In this document: piece by piece, positions 1 through 7,170 of the stretch
Position numbering within the stretch: the first letter of the stretch is position 1
Layout: every line of letters begins with the position of its first letter
Assembly: GCA_963757335.1 (NCBI GenBank)
Contig: CAVWRJ010000013.1
Coordinates: 1 to 64,000 of the forward strand
Origin: DASQPA01 sp963757335
GTDB taxonomy: Bacteria; Acidobacteriota; Thermoanaerobaculia; Multivoradales; UBA5704
Direction: 5' to 3'
Length of the DNA: 64,000 nucleotides
Notes under the pieces: model-generated
What the model was told of the DNA's origin: nothing
Database searches by the model: none
What the model saw: the letters and a program-made list of their open reading frames with translations, nothing else
Made by a program: the position numbers and the translations under genes

Positions 1-2
1 CC

Positions 3-136
3 CCGGTCAACCTGAGCTCGGAGCACATGCCCGCCGGGACCCGGGCGGTGATCATCACCCTCGAGCCCGAGGCCGCACCCAGACCCCGAGCGGCCCCGAG
101 GTCCTCCGCGCCGCGGCTCCGGTCAAGGTCCTCTAG
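3..136 (+). pseudogene. C-terminal fragment of RskA-like anti-sigma factor (frameshifted, cut by window edge)
   Basis: The first 80 nt read in frame 3 as a stretch containing AVIITLEPEAAP. After one frame change near 80-85 the text continues in frame 2 as QTPSGPEVL and stops at TAG 134-136. The pattern 'vTLEP.gG.p.PtGp.vl' is the usual end of the periplasmic anti-sigma-K (RskA) domain. The N-terminal part lies before the window. The frame change may be a sequencing indel. The assignment rests on about 40 residues only. Confidence 0.45.
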
Positions 137-145
137 GACCTCCCG

Positions 146-891
146 CTACTTCTTCGGCGGCCGGGTGGGCCGCATCTCGACCAGGCTGGGGAGGGCGTTG
201 GGCGGGTAGGTGAGGAGATGGAGGACCATCGCCGCGATGTCCTCGGGCTGGAGCCGCCAGGAGGTCTCCGCTCCCCCCTTCCCACCCTTCCCCGCCGGAT
301 GACCGAACTCCGTATCGACGCTCCCCGGCAGGATCGCGGCCACCCGCACCCCGTGCGGGCGGAGGTCGAGCATGGCCGCCTCGGAGAGGCCGAGCAGGCC
401 GAACTTGCTGGCGTTGTAGGCGGCGCCCCCAAGCATGGCGTTCTTGGCGGCGAGGGACGCGATGTTGACGATCCACCCCTCCCCGCGCGGCTTCATCACC
501 CGGGCCGCGGCGCCCAGGAAGTAAAAGGCGCCGAGGAGGTTGGTCTCGATCACCTCCCGGAAGGCGTCGCCCGAGAATTCGTCGACCGGCCCGAAGACCC
601 CCAGTCCGGCGTTGTTGACGAGGAGGTCGAGCCGCCCCCCCTCCGCCGCCGCCACCGAGCGGACGAAGTCGCCCACCTCCCCCTCGTGACGGACGTCGAC
701 GGGCTGGCCGGAGACCGTGCCGCCGGAGCGCCCGGCAACAGCGGTCATCTCGGTTAAGGCCTGGTCCACGGACTCGGGGCTCCGGCTGCAGAAGTGGACC
801 CGCCAGCCCTCGCCGAGCAGAGCAAGGACGACGGCGCGGCCGATGCCGCGGCTCCCCCCGGTGATGATCGCTACTTCTTGTTTGCCGCCAT
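146..891 (-). CDS. SDR-family NAD(P)-dependent oxidoreductase (frameshift near start)
   Basis: A short-chain dehydrogenase/reductase with a Rossmann fold. The glycine-rich cofactor motif TGGSRGIGR lies near the N-terminus, NNAG follows, and the catalytic part contains the Ser of NIASLA and the YNASK (YxxxK) motif. After correction it is about 248 aa, normal for a classical SDR. The only good start, ATG at 891-889, is one base out of frame with the Rossmann motif, so one base seems to be missing in the first codons. The frame otherwise opens at a GTG inside the domain. Substrate cannot be inferred. It converges on the anti-sigma fragment and is divergent from the peptidase gene. Confidence 0.85.
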
Positions 892-990
892 ATCTGCCCT
901 CCCTTCGTGCTCACTCTACCGCTTGAGGACGGCGGAAATGCGCCGCACCCCGGATGCTGTTTTATCTCTCGACAAGGAGGCTTCACCCCC

Positions 991-1692
991 ATGATGTTCT
1001 TCCACCCCGAATATCTTCTCTTCATGCTGCCGGCGATCCTGCTCTCGCTCTGGGCGAGTTTCCGCACCAAGTCGGCGTTCAACAAGTACTCCCGGGTGCG
1101 GACGATCCGCGGCCTGACCGGGGCCCAGGCGGCCCAGGAGATGCTCCGGGGAGCGGGCATCCACGACGTCCAGGTGGTCGCCACGGGCGGCATGCTGACC
1201 GACCACTACAACCCGGCCAACCGGACCCTCAACCTGTCGGAGGGGGTCTACGCCTCGAATTCGGTCGCCGCGGTGGGCGTCGCCTGCCACGAAGCGGGGC
1301 ACGCCCTCCAGCACGCCGCGGGCTACAAGGCGCTCGGGCTGCGCTCGGCCCTGGTGCCGACCGCGAACATCGGCTCCTCCCTGGGCTACATCACCATGAT
1401 GCTGGGACTGTTCCTCCTTCACCAGCCGCGGGTCGTGCTCTTCGGGGCGATGCTCTTCTCCTGCGTCCTCGCCTTCCAGATCGTCACCCTGCCGGTCGAG
1501 TTCGACGCCACCGCCCGGGCCAAGCGCCTCGCCGTCGAGCAGGGGATCGTGCAGCCCCAGGAGCGCGAGGGCATGGACCGGGTGCTGAACGCCGCCGCCC
1601 TCACCTACGTGGCGGCGGTCGTCTCGACCCTGATGACGCTCCTCTATTACCTGATGCGGGCGGGGTTGCTGGGCGGCGGACGGCGGAACTAA
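991..1692 (+). CDS. Membrane Zn-dependent peptidase, YugP family
   Basis: A 233-aa inner-membrane protein of the neutral zinc metallopeptidase family (Zn_peptidase_2, YugP-like). It has an N-terminal hydrophobic segment (about residues 7-24), the zinc site HEAGH at residues 100-104, and two or three further membrane segments in the second half. The start is ATG at 991, preceded by AAGGAGG at 974-980 with normal spacing; an earlier in-frame start at 907 has no such signal. Natural substrates of this family are unknown. It stands alone, followed by a triple-hairpin repeat. Confidence 0.85.
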   Translation: MMFFHPEYLLFMLPAILLSLWASFRTKSAFNKYSRVRTIRGLTGAQAAQEMLRGAGIHDVQVVATGGMLTDHYNPANRTLNLSEGVYASNSVAAVGVACHEAGHALQHAAGYKALGLRSALVPTANIGSSLGYITMMLGLFLLHQPRVVLFGAMLFSCVLAFQIVTLPVEFDATARAKRLAVEQGIVQPQEREGMDRVLNAAALTYVAAVVSTLMTLLYYLMRAGLLGGGRRN

Positions 1693-1720
1693 GCCCAGAA
1701 GGGGCGAGGGTGAGGGTCAC

Positions 1721-1814
1721 GTACCGTCGCCCCTTCGGGGCTGAATTCTTTTTTGTTCCCTACCTGGGGCTCACGCCCCAGGCTACCGGCCGCCGCCCCT
1801 TCGGGGCTGAACGC
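1721..1814 (+). repeat. Triple-hairpin palindromic repeat, diverged copy a
   Basis: Three hairpins in series: GCCCCTTCGGGGC, then a T-rich spacer, then CCTGGGGCTCACGCCCCAGG, then GCCCCTTCGGGGC again. The same layout occurs at 58819-58955, 59028-59115 and 59574-59710 around an IS200-like transposase. This copy fills the space between two converging genes. Its last bases (GCCTA) touch the stop codon of the minus-strand hydratase gene. Confidence 0.75.
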
Positions 1815-2606
1815 CTACCGCCAGGTGGGCGGCTTCTTCGTCTCCAGGAAGGTCGCGATCCCATGCTTGCAGTCCGCGGTCGCCCGCGCCTCGGCGTTGA
1901 CCTCGGCGGCGTGCTGCATGGCGTCGTCCAGAGGGCGGCCGAGGACGTCCAGGAGCAGACGCTTGGTGCGGGCGATCGACTCGGAGCTGCCGTTCGCCAA
2001 GATCTCCCCGGCGAGCGCCTCGCCCGCCGCGGGGAGCTCGGAGGCCTCGGCGACCATCCGGTTGACGAGGCCGATGTCCAGGGCCCGCTGCGCTTCCACG
2101 AACTGGGGGAAGAGCAGCAGCTCGCGGAGGTCGGAACCGCGCAGCCGGAGCGGCAGGTAGGTGGCGACGAGCGCCGCCACGAAGCCGATCCGCACCTCGC
2201 TGTAGAGGAAGCGCGAGTCGGCAGCGGCGACCACGAAGTCGTGCGCCGTGGCGAGGCCGCAGCCGCCCGCCACGCAGGCGCCGTGCACCAGGGCGATCGT
2301 CAGGGCCTCCTGGCGGAGCACGGCATGGAAGAGATCGCGCAGGCGGAGCGAGTCGGCGAGGTTCTCCTCCGGCCCGGCGTCGCGGAGCGAGCGCAGGTGC
2401 TCCAGATCGGCGCCGGCGGAGAAGTTCTTCCCCGCTCCCGAGAGGAGCACCGCCCGCACCCCCTCCCCGCGCAGGTCGCGGCGGTAGAGGGCGGTGAGCT
2501 CGGCGATCAGGGGCGGCGAGAGGGCGTTGGCCCGCGCCGGGTCTTGGAGGGTCACCCAGAGCAGATCGCCATCGCGGCGGGTTTCGAGGAGACCGCCCTC
2601 AGGCAC
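1815..2606 (-). CDS. Enoyl-CoA hydratase/isomerase family protein
   Basis: A 263-aa crotonase-fold protein that should act on an acyl-CoA thioester. Visible landmarks are the oxyanion-hole segments around FSAGADLEHLRSL (residues about 60-75) and GACVAGGCGLATAHDFVVA (about 105-125), then a typical C-terminal helical part. Length is normal. Its start overlaps the end of the AtuA small-part gene by 8 nt, so it is the last gene of a four-gene minus-strand operon. This context suggests catabolism of a branched or terpenoid acyl-CoA. Exact substrate is an inference. Confidence 0.88.
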   Translation of the reverse strand: MPEGGLLETRRDGDLLWVTLQDPARANALSPPLIAELTALYRRDLRGEGVRAVLLSGAGKNFSAGADLEHLRSLRDAGPEENLADSLRLRDLFHAVLRQEALTIALVHGACVAGGCGLATAHDFVVAAADSRFLYSEVRIGFVAALVATYLPLRLRGSDLRELLLFPQFVEAQRALDIGLVNRMVAEASELPAAGEALAGEILANGSSESIARTKRLLLDVLGRPLDDAMQHAAEVNAEARATADCKHGIATFLETKKPPTWR

Positions 2607-2970
2607 GGAGCTGGCTCTCGCGCTGGGCCCGGCGAGACAATTTGGCCAGGATCTCGTCCGGCACCTCGATCTCCAGCAGCAGCATCCCCTGGGCGTGGGT
2701 CTTCCCCTGGGCGTCGGTCTTCAGGCTCTCGGTGCCGCCACCGCCCAGCGAATCGTGGAGGATGAAGTTGAGCGCCGAGAGGTTGGGGAGCTCGAAGCGC
2801 TCGACCGGGCCGCGGCAGACCTGGGCGAAGTGCGCCTTCACCCGCTCGGCGGTCACCTCCCGGCGGAGCACCTCGTAGATCTCGGCCGAGTCGGCGATCA
2901 GGCCGACGTTCGAAGCATCCCCCTTGTCCCCCGAGCGGGCGTGGGCGATCTGGTGGAGCGGCAGCTTCAT
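2599..2970 (-). CDS. AtuA-type small (ferredoxin-fold-like) domain protein
   Basis: A 123-aa protein that begins with MKLPLHQIAHARSGDKGD, the hallmark of the domain normally found at the C-terminus of, or encoded next to, AtuA/DUF1446 proteins. ATG at 2970-2968 overlaps the stop of the upstream membrane gene by 4 nt (ATGA). It probably forms a complex with the large AtuA-like protein at 3375-4760. The genus of reaction (acyclic terpene or branched acyl-CoA use) comes from the family name, not from residues seen here. Confidence 0.85.
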   Translation of the reverse strand: MKLPLHQIAHARSGDKGDASNVGLIADSAEIYEVLRREVTAERVKAHFAQVCRGPVERFELPNLSALNFILHDSLGGGGTESLKTDAQGKTHAQGMLLLEIEVPDEILAKLSRRAQRESQLRA

Positions 2971-3371
2971 GCCCGCCTCCTTCCTGCGATGAGAGAGAGC
3001 CCGCCGCCGAGGGCTAAGACCGCGGCGAGGGCGAAGGCGGTGCCGGGCGCCGTCGTCGCCGGCCGGTAGACGGCCGGCAGGAGGGCCCGGAAGCCGAGGT
3101 CCAGGATCTCCCCGTGGGCCCGCTCGAGCGCCGCGAAAGCGGCGGAGCTGGCGGCCAGAAGGAGGGCGAGGGTCCCGGCGAGCCGCGCGTCCCCCCAGCC
3201 GGAGGAGAGGCCGTGGCGGAGGAGGAGGGTGTAGGCGGTGCCGACGGCGAACGCCCAGTAGACGAAGGCCAGGCGGTCGGCGATGGCGCTGTAGCCGAAG
3301 CCCAGGAGGAGCACCGGCAGGAGGCCGGCCAGGAGGCCGCCGTACCAGCGGCGGGCGAGCGGTCGATCCAT
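2967..3371 (-). CDS. Small integral membrane protein inside the AtuA operon
   Basis: A 134-aa protein with about four hydrophobic segments (roughly residues 10-28, 33-50, 63-82 and 108-126) and an Arg-rich C-terminal end. I do not recognise a family. Its ATG (3371-3369) lies 3 nt after the stop of the large AtuA gene, and its stop overlaps the small AtuA gene by 4 nt, so it is translationally coupled to both. A transport or membrane-anchor role for the operon is possible but unproven. Confidence 0.7.
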   Translation of the reverse strand: MDRPLARRWYGGLLAGLLPVLLLGFGYSAIADRLAFVYWAFAVGTAYTLLLRHGLSSGWGDARLAGTLALLLAASSAAFAALERAHGEILDLGFRALLPAVYRPATTAPGTAFALAAVLALGGGLSLIAGRRRA

Positions 3372-3374
3372 CTC

Positions 3375-4760
3375 TTAAGGCTCCCCCAGGGTTTCCGTCG
3401 TCTCGACGGTGACCTGGATCCGGCTCTCGACCTCCTCGCGGGCGAGGAGGGCCGGCCAGTAGGCGACCACCTCCTGCGGCTTGGGGCGCCCGCCGGCGAA
3501 GCCGGTCACCCCCGGCGGCCCGGCGGTGACGAGCGGCGCGATCTCCTGGCCGAAGCGCTCGACCCGCTTCGCATCCGGGTCGCGGACGCCGAGCCGCAGC
3601 ACCACCTCCGGCGGATCGGACGGCGCGGGCAGAATTCCGGGCAGGCAGGCACCCTGCCCCACCATCTCGACGATCCGGTGCTCCGGCTCGAAGGTGACCC
3701 CGGCGCGCTCCAGTCGCTTCCAGACGATCTCGGAAGCGAGCTCGGCCTTCTCGATCGCCCGCGGGCCCGAGATGGTGATCTGCCCCACCGCCTTGTAGCC
3801 GGCCAGGTAGGAGCCCGAGATCTTCAGGAACGGCGTCTTGGGGCCGCCCCGGATGCCGGAGACCTCCACCCGGTCCGGCCCCTCCTGGCGCAGGCGAATG
3901 GAGCTGAAGTCGGCGGTGACGTCCGGGGTGATGTACTCGGAGGGCTTCCCCATCTCGTAGACCAGCTGCTCGGCGACCGTGTCGACCGTCACCATGCCCC
4001 CCGTCCCGGCATGCTTGGTGACCGTGAAGGTGCCGTCCGGCCGCGCCTCGACGATGGGGTAGCCGACGTTCCAGAGGTCGGGCACCTCCCAGAAGCGGCT
4101 GAAGTTGCCCCCGGTGCACTGGGCGCCGCACTCCAGAATGTGGCCGGCGATGGTGCCGGCGGCCAGGCGGTCCCAGTCCTCCTCGCCCCAGCCGAACTCG
4201 TGGATCATGGGCGCCAGGGCGAGCGCGGTGTCGGTGATCCGCCCGCAGAGGACGATCTGGGCCCCCAGCTCCAGGGCCCGGACCACCGGCCGGGCGCCCA
4301 GGTAGGCGTTGGCGCTCATCACCTGGTCGACGTGCGGCGCGAGCGGCTGGCCGGTATCCATGTTGGCGAGCGGATGACCCGCGGCGACCAGCTCTTTCAA
4401 GCGCGGGTGGAGGTCGTCCCCTTCGACCACCCCGACCCGGAGGCCGGAGAGGCCGAGCTCCTTCGCCACCTCCAGGATGCGGGCCCGGCAGGCGCGCGGG
4501 TTCAAGCCCCCCGCATTGGTGAGGATGCGGACGTTTCGCTCCTGGATCTCCGGCAGGGTGCGGCGGATGAAGCCGATGAAGTCGGTGGCATAGCCGAGCT
4601 TCGGGTTCTTGAGCTTCTGCCGCATCATGATCGACAGGGTCACCTCGGCGAGGTAGTCCATGCCGATGTAGTCGATCGGCCCCCCCTTGAGCAGCTCGAC
4701 GGGGGCGTCGACGCTGTCCCCCCAGAACCCCTGGCCGTTGCCGATCCGGATCGTTTTCAT
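3375..4760 (-). CDS. AtuA/DUF1446 family protein, large part
   Basis: A 461-aa protein of the acyclic terpene utilisation AtuA family (DUF1446). Family landmarks include the N-terminal IRIGNGQGFWGDS, the GLRVGVVEGDD and CGRITDTALALAP segments, and CTGGNFSRF in the middle. The start chosen is ATG 4760-4758 (MKTIRIGN); a 13-residue extension upstream is not typical. It is the first gene of the operon AtuA-large, membrane protein, AtuA-small, enoyl-CoA hydratase. The biochemical activity of AtuA is not established, so only the pathway context is offered. Confidence 0.88.
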   Translation of the reverse strand: MKTIRIGNGQGFWGDSVDAPVELLKGGPIDYIGMDYLAEVTLSIMMRQKLKNPKLGYATDFIGFIRRTLPEIQERNVRILTNAGGLNPRACRARILEVAKELGLSGLRVGVVEGDDLHPRLKELVAAGHPLANMDTGQPLAPHVDQVMSANAYLGARPVVRALELGAQIVLCGRITDTALALAPMIHEFGWGEEDWDRLAAGTIAGHILECGAQCTGGNFSRFWEVPDLWNVGYPIVEARPDGTFTVTKHAGTGGMVTVDTVAEQLVYEMGKPSEYITPDVTADFSSIRLRQEGPDRVEVSGIRGGPKTPFLKISGSYLAGYKAVGQITISGPRAIEKAELASEIVWKRLERAGVTFEPEHRIVEMVGQGACLPGILPAPSDPPEVVLRLGVRDPDAKRVERFGQEIAPLVTAGPPGVTGFAGGRPKPQEVVAYWPALLAREEVESRIQVTVETTETLGEP

Positions 4761-4846
4761 AGGCGCGGATAGGTTAGCACGGTGTAAGCTTCTGCCCACG
4801 GCGCTTCCGTTGTGGGTTTCTTGAAGCCGAATCTAAAGGGCGGTAA

Positions 4847-4875
4847 TTGATTCTCCCAGGGGGCGATGCTATGCT
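4847..4875 (+). promoter_or_regulatory. Sigma-70-type promoter of the MglA-like gene
   Basis: TTGATT at 4847-4852 and TATGCT at 4870-4875 are separated by exactly 17 bp. The predicted transcription start near 4882 gives a leader of about 23 nt before ATG 4905. The surrounding DNA is less GC-rich than the genes. Confidence 0.5.
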
Positions 4876-4904
4876 GCCCGTCCCCGTCCAAGGTCCAGCA
4901 AGGT

Positions 4905-5687
4905 ATGGTTTTTTTCAACTACAGCACGATGCAGATGGCGGCCAAGGTCGTCTACTACGGCCCCGGTCTCTGCGGCAAGACGACCAATCTGCACTACATC
5001 TACGGCCATACCTCGGGCGATTCCCGGGGCGAGATGGTGTCCCTGGAGACCGAGACCGACCGGACCCTCTTCTTCGATCTCCTCCCCATCGACGTCGGCC
5101 AGATCGCCGGTTTCAACACCCGGATCCAGCTCTATACGGTCCCCGGGCAGGTCTTCTACAACACGACGCGGAAGCTGGTGCTCAAGGGGGTCGACGGGGT
5201 GGTCTTCGTCGCCGACTCGCAGCGCGCCATGCAGCAGGCCAACCTCGACTCGTTCAAAAATCTGGAAGAGAACCTGACGGAGATGGGGCTCTCCTCCGAG
5301 AGCCTGCCGCTCGTCCTCCAGTACAACAAGCGGGACTTGGCCGACATCTGCAGCGTCGACGAGATCAACCGTATCTTGAACCCCCATGGCTGGCCCCACT
5401 TCGAGGCCTCGGCGCTGACTGGCCAAGGGGTGTTCGAGACGCTCAAGGGGGTCTCCAAGCTGACCCTCCTGTCGCTCAAAAAGCGCCTGACCCGCGGCGG
5501 GGAGGGCTCGACGCCCACCACCCGCATGGCGCCTCCCCGGCCGGTTCCACCCCTCCCGGCGACGCCCGCCTCGGCGCCGGGAGCCGGAGCTCAGCCGGCG
5601 GCCGTGACGCCGGCGCCACCCGTGGCCGTCCCCGTGGCGCCACCGGTCCAGGCGACTCCAGCGGCGTCGGCGAAGCGGCATCGGTAA
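4905..5687 (+). CDS. MglA-like small Ras-type GTPase
   Basis: A cytoplasmic GTPase of the MglA (gliding/polarity) type. The core of about 195 residues starts MVFFNYST and has the P-loop GPGLCGKTT (about residues 19-27), the switch segment with TVPGQVFYN and the base-specificity motif NKRD. It is followed by a Pro/Ala-rich tail. The start at ATG 4905 gives the family-typical N-terminus. The frame stops at TAA 5685-5687 inside the Pro/Ala tail, yet the same frame stays open to 6227 with similar composition. The gene may therefore be longer, with a nonsense change or error here. No MglB partner is seen next to it. Confidence 0.85.
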   Translation: MVFFNYSTMQMAAKVVYYGPGLCGKTTNLHYIYGHTSGDSRGEMVSLETETDRTLFFDLLPIDVGQIAGFNTRIQLYTVPGQVFYNTTRKLVLKGVDGVVFVADSQRAMQQANLDSFKNLEENLTEMGLSSESLPLVLQYNKRDLADICSVDEINRILNPHGWPHFEASALTGQGVFETLKGVSKLTLLSLKKRLTRGGEGSTPTTRMAPPRPVPPLPATPASAPGAGAQPAAVTPAPPVAVPVAPPVQATPAASAKRHR

Positions 5688-5717
5688 ACGGCGACATCGG
5701 CGACATCGGCGGCATCG

Positions 5718-6227
5718 GTGCCGGCGCCCCCTGCCGCGCCCCGGCTTTCACCGGCGGCCCCAGCGGTCAATATCGCCAACCCGATCGCCAACCCGGCACC
5801 GGCGCCGGCGCGAACCCCGCCGCTCCGTGGCCGCTCCTCGGTCGACGTCTTGGGCGAGCTCGAAAAGCTGCGCCGCGAGGCCATGCAGCCGTCCGGCGGC
5901 AGCGCTGCCGCTCCGGCGCCGCCCGTAGCGCTCCCGGCCCAGCCGAAGCAGACGCCGGTCCCGACTCCGGCGGCAACGGCCGCCGCGGCAGCCAAGCCCG
6001 CGGTACCAGGGAAGAATGGCCGCGGCGAGCTGTCGCGGAACATCGAGCTGACCCTCAAACGGGTCGATTTCGAGCGCGCCCGCCGTATCCTCGTCAGCTT
6101 CCAGGTCGAGGACGACCAGAACCGGGTCATGGACTCGGTGCGCGATCTGCCGGTCGAGATCAAGGACGCCGCCAGTCTCGAAAAACTCCTCCTGCGCCTG
6201 AACATCGCGCTCAACGCCAAAGAATAA
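5718..6227 (+). CDS. Probable C-terminal extension of the MglA-like protein (or separate ORF)
   Basis: This segment is in the same frame as the GTPase and is separated from it only by TAA 5685-5687 and about ten codons of GACATCGGC-type repeats. It begins with a Pro/Ala-rich linker (about 60 residues), then a second low-complexity stretch, then a charged helical C-terminus of about 65 residues ending LNIALNAKE. GTG 5718 could serve as an independent start but has no clear ribosome site. I infer that it is the tail of the same polypeptide. Confidence 0.55.
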   Translation: MPAPPAAPRLSPAAPAVNIANPIANPAPAPARTPPLRGRSSVDVLGELEKLRREAMQPSGGSAAAPAPPVALPAQPKQTPVPTPAATAAAAAKPAVPGKNGRGELSRNIELTLKRVDFERARRILVSFQVEDDQNRVMDSVRDLPVEIKDAASLEKLLLRLNIALNAKE

Positions 6228-6237
6228 CCACCGCCCC

Positions 6238-6705
6238 GTGAAATGCCCCTTCTGCTCCGCCAACCGGGACCGTGTGGTCGATTCCCGGGAGAGCCGTGAC
6301 GGCGATACCATCCGCCGCCGCCGCGAATGCCTCTCCTGCGGCCGCCGCTTCACCTCCTACGAGCAGATCGAGGACATCCCCTACATGGTCGTCAAGCACG
6401 ACGGCTCGCGGGAAGAGTTCAGCCGCAAGAAGCTCCTGGGCGGCCTGCTCAAGGCCTGCGAGAAGCGGCCGGTGGCGTTAAAGAAGCTCGAGGGGATCGT
6501 CGAGCAGACCGAGAACATGCTCCACGAGCGCGAGGACCGGGAGATCTCGACCCAGGAGATCGGCAGCTTCGTCATGGAACATCTGCGCGGGTTGGACCAG
6601 GTGGCCTATGTCCGCTTCGCCTCGGTCTACCGGCGCTTCGAGGACATCGACGCCTTCATGGACGTGCTCAAAACTCTGATTCACCCCACCAAAGAGGCAA
6701 TCTGA
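6238..6705 (+). CDS. nrdR: Transcriptional repressor NrdR
   Basis: NrdR is the Zn-ribbon/ATP-cone repressor of ribonucleotide reductase genes. The 155-aa length is typical. It starts MKCPFC, with the zinc cysteines C3, C6, C31 and C34 (CLSCGRRF), followed by an ATP-cone domain (about residues 46-136, beginning YMVVKHDGSREEF). The start codon is GTG at 6238. It follows the GTPase region by 10 nt and precedes hsp20 by 3 nt, so it is part of a plus-strand operon reaching lon. Confidence 0.95.
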   Translation: MKCPFCSANRDRVVDSRESRDGDTIRRRRECLSCGRRFTSYEQIEDIPYMVVKHDGSREEFSRKKLLGGLLKACEKRPVALKKLEGIVEQTENMLHEREDREISTQEIGSFVMEHLRGLDQVAYVRFASVYRRFEDIDAFMDVLKTLIHPTKEAI

Positions 6706-6708
6706 GCG

Positions 6709-7170
6709 ATGGCTGGCAAGTACGCCTCCCCGTTCTTCGTCTCGCGTTTCCAGTCCGAGCTCGACCGGCTGTTCCAGGAGGCTTTAGCGGTGGGCGACAC
6801 CAGCCGGCCGGGGAGCGAGTGGCAGCCCGCGGTCGACATCGTCGAGACCCACGACGCGATCCTGATCTTAGCCGAGGTCCCCGGCCTCGCTCTGGAGGAC
6901 CTGAAGGTCGAGGTCAAGGGGACGCTCGTCACCCTCTCCGGCACCAAGTCGACCCCGCTCCCCTCCGCCCAACGGATTAAATTCCAGTGTGTCGAACGCG
7001 GCCACGGCCGCTTCGTGCGCGAGATCCCCCTCTTCTGGCCGGTCAACAGCCACGGCGGCACGGCGCGCTTGAAAGATGGGCTCCTGGAGATCGAATTTCC
7101 CAAGGTGGAGGAGAAGCGGCACGCGGCTCGTCGCTTGCATATTGAGGAAGATGGGGGAACCGAAGGATGA
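6709..7170 (+). CDS. Hsp20/alpha-crystallin small heat shock protein
   Basis: A 153-aa holdase chaperone. The alpha-crystallin domain spans about residues 40-135 (WQPAVDIVETHDAILILAEVPG onward, ending with the GLLEIEFPK element). Family members keep unfolded proteins soluble for refolding or degradation. The stop overlaps the start of lon by 4 nt (ATGA), so the chaperone and the protease are translationally coupled, a sensible protein quality-control pair. Confidence 0.92.
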   Translation: MAGKYASPFFVSRFQSELDRLFQEALAVGDTSRPGSEWQPAVDIVETHDAILILAEVPGLALEDLKVEVKGTLVTLSGTKSTPLPSAQRIKFQCVERGHGRFVREIPLFWPVNSHGGTARLKDGLLEIEFPKVEEKRHAARRLHIEEDGGTEG

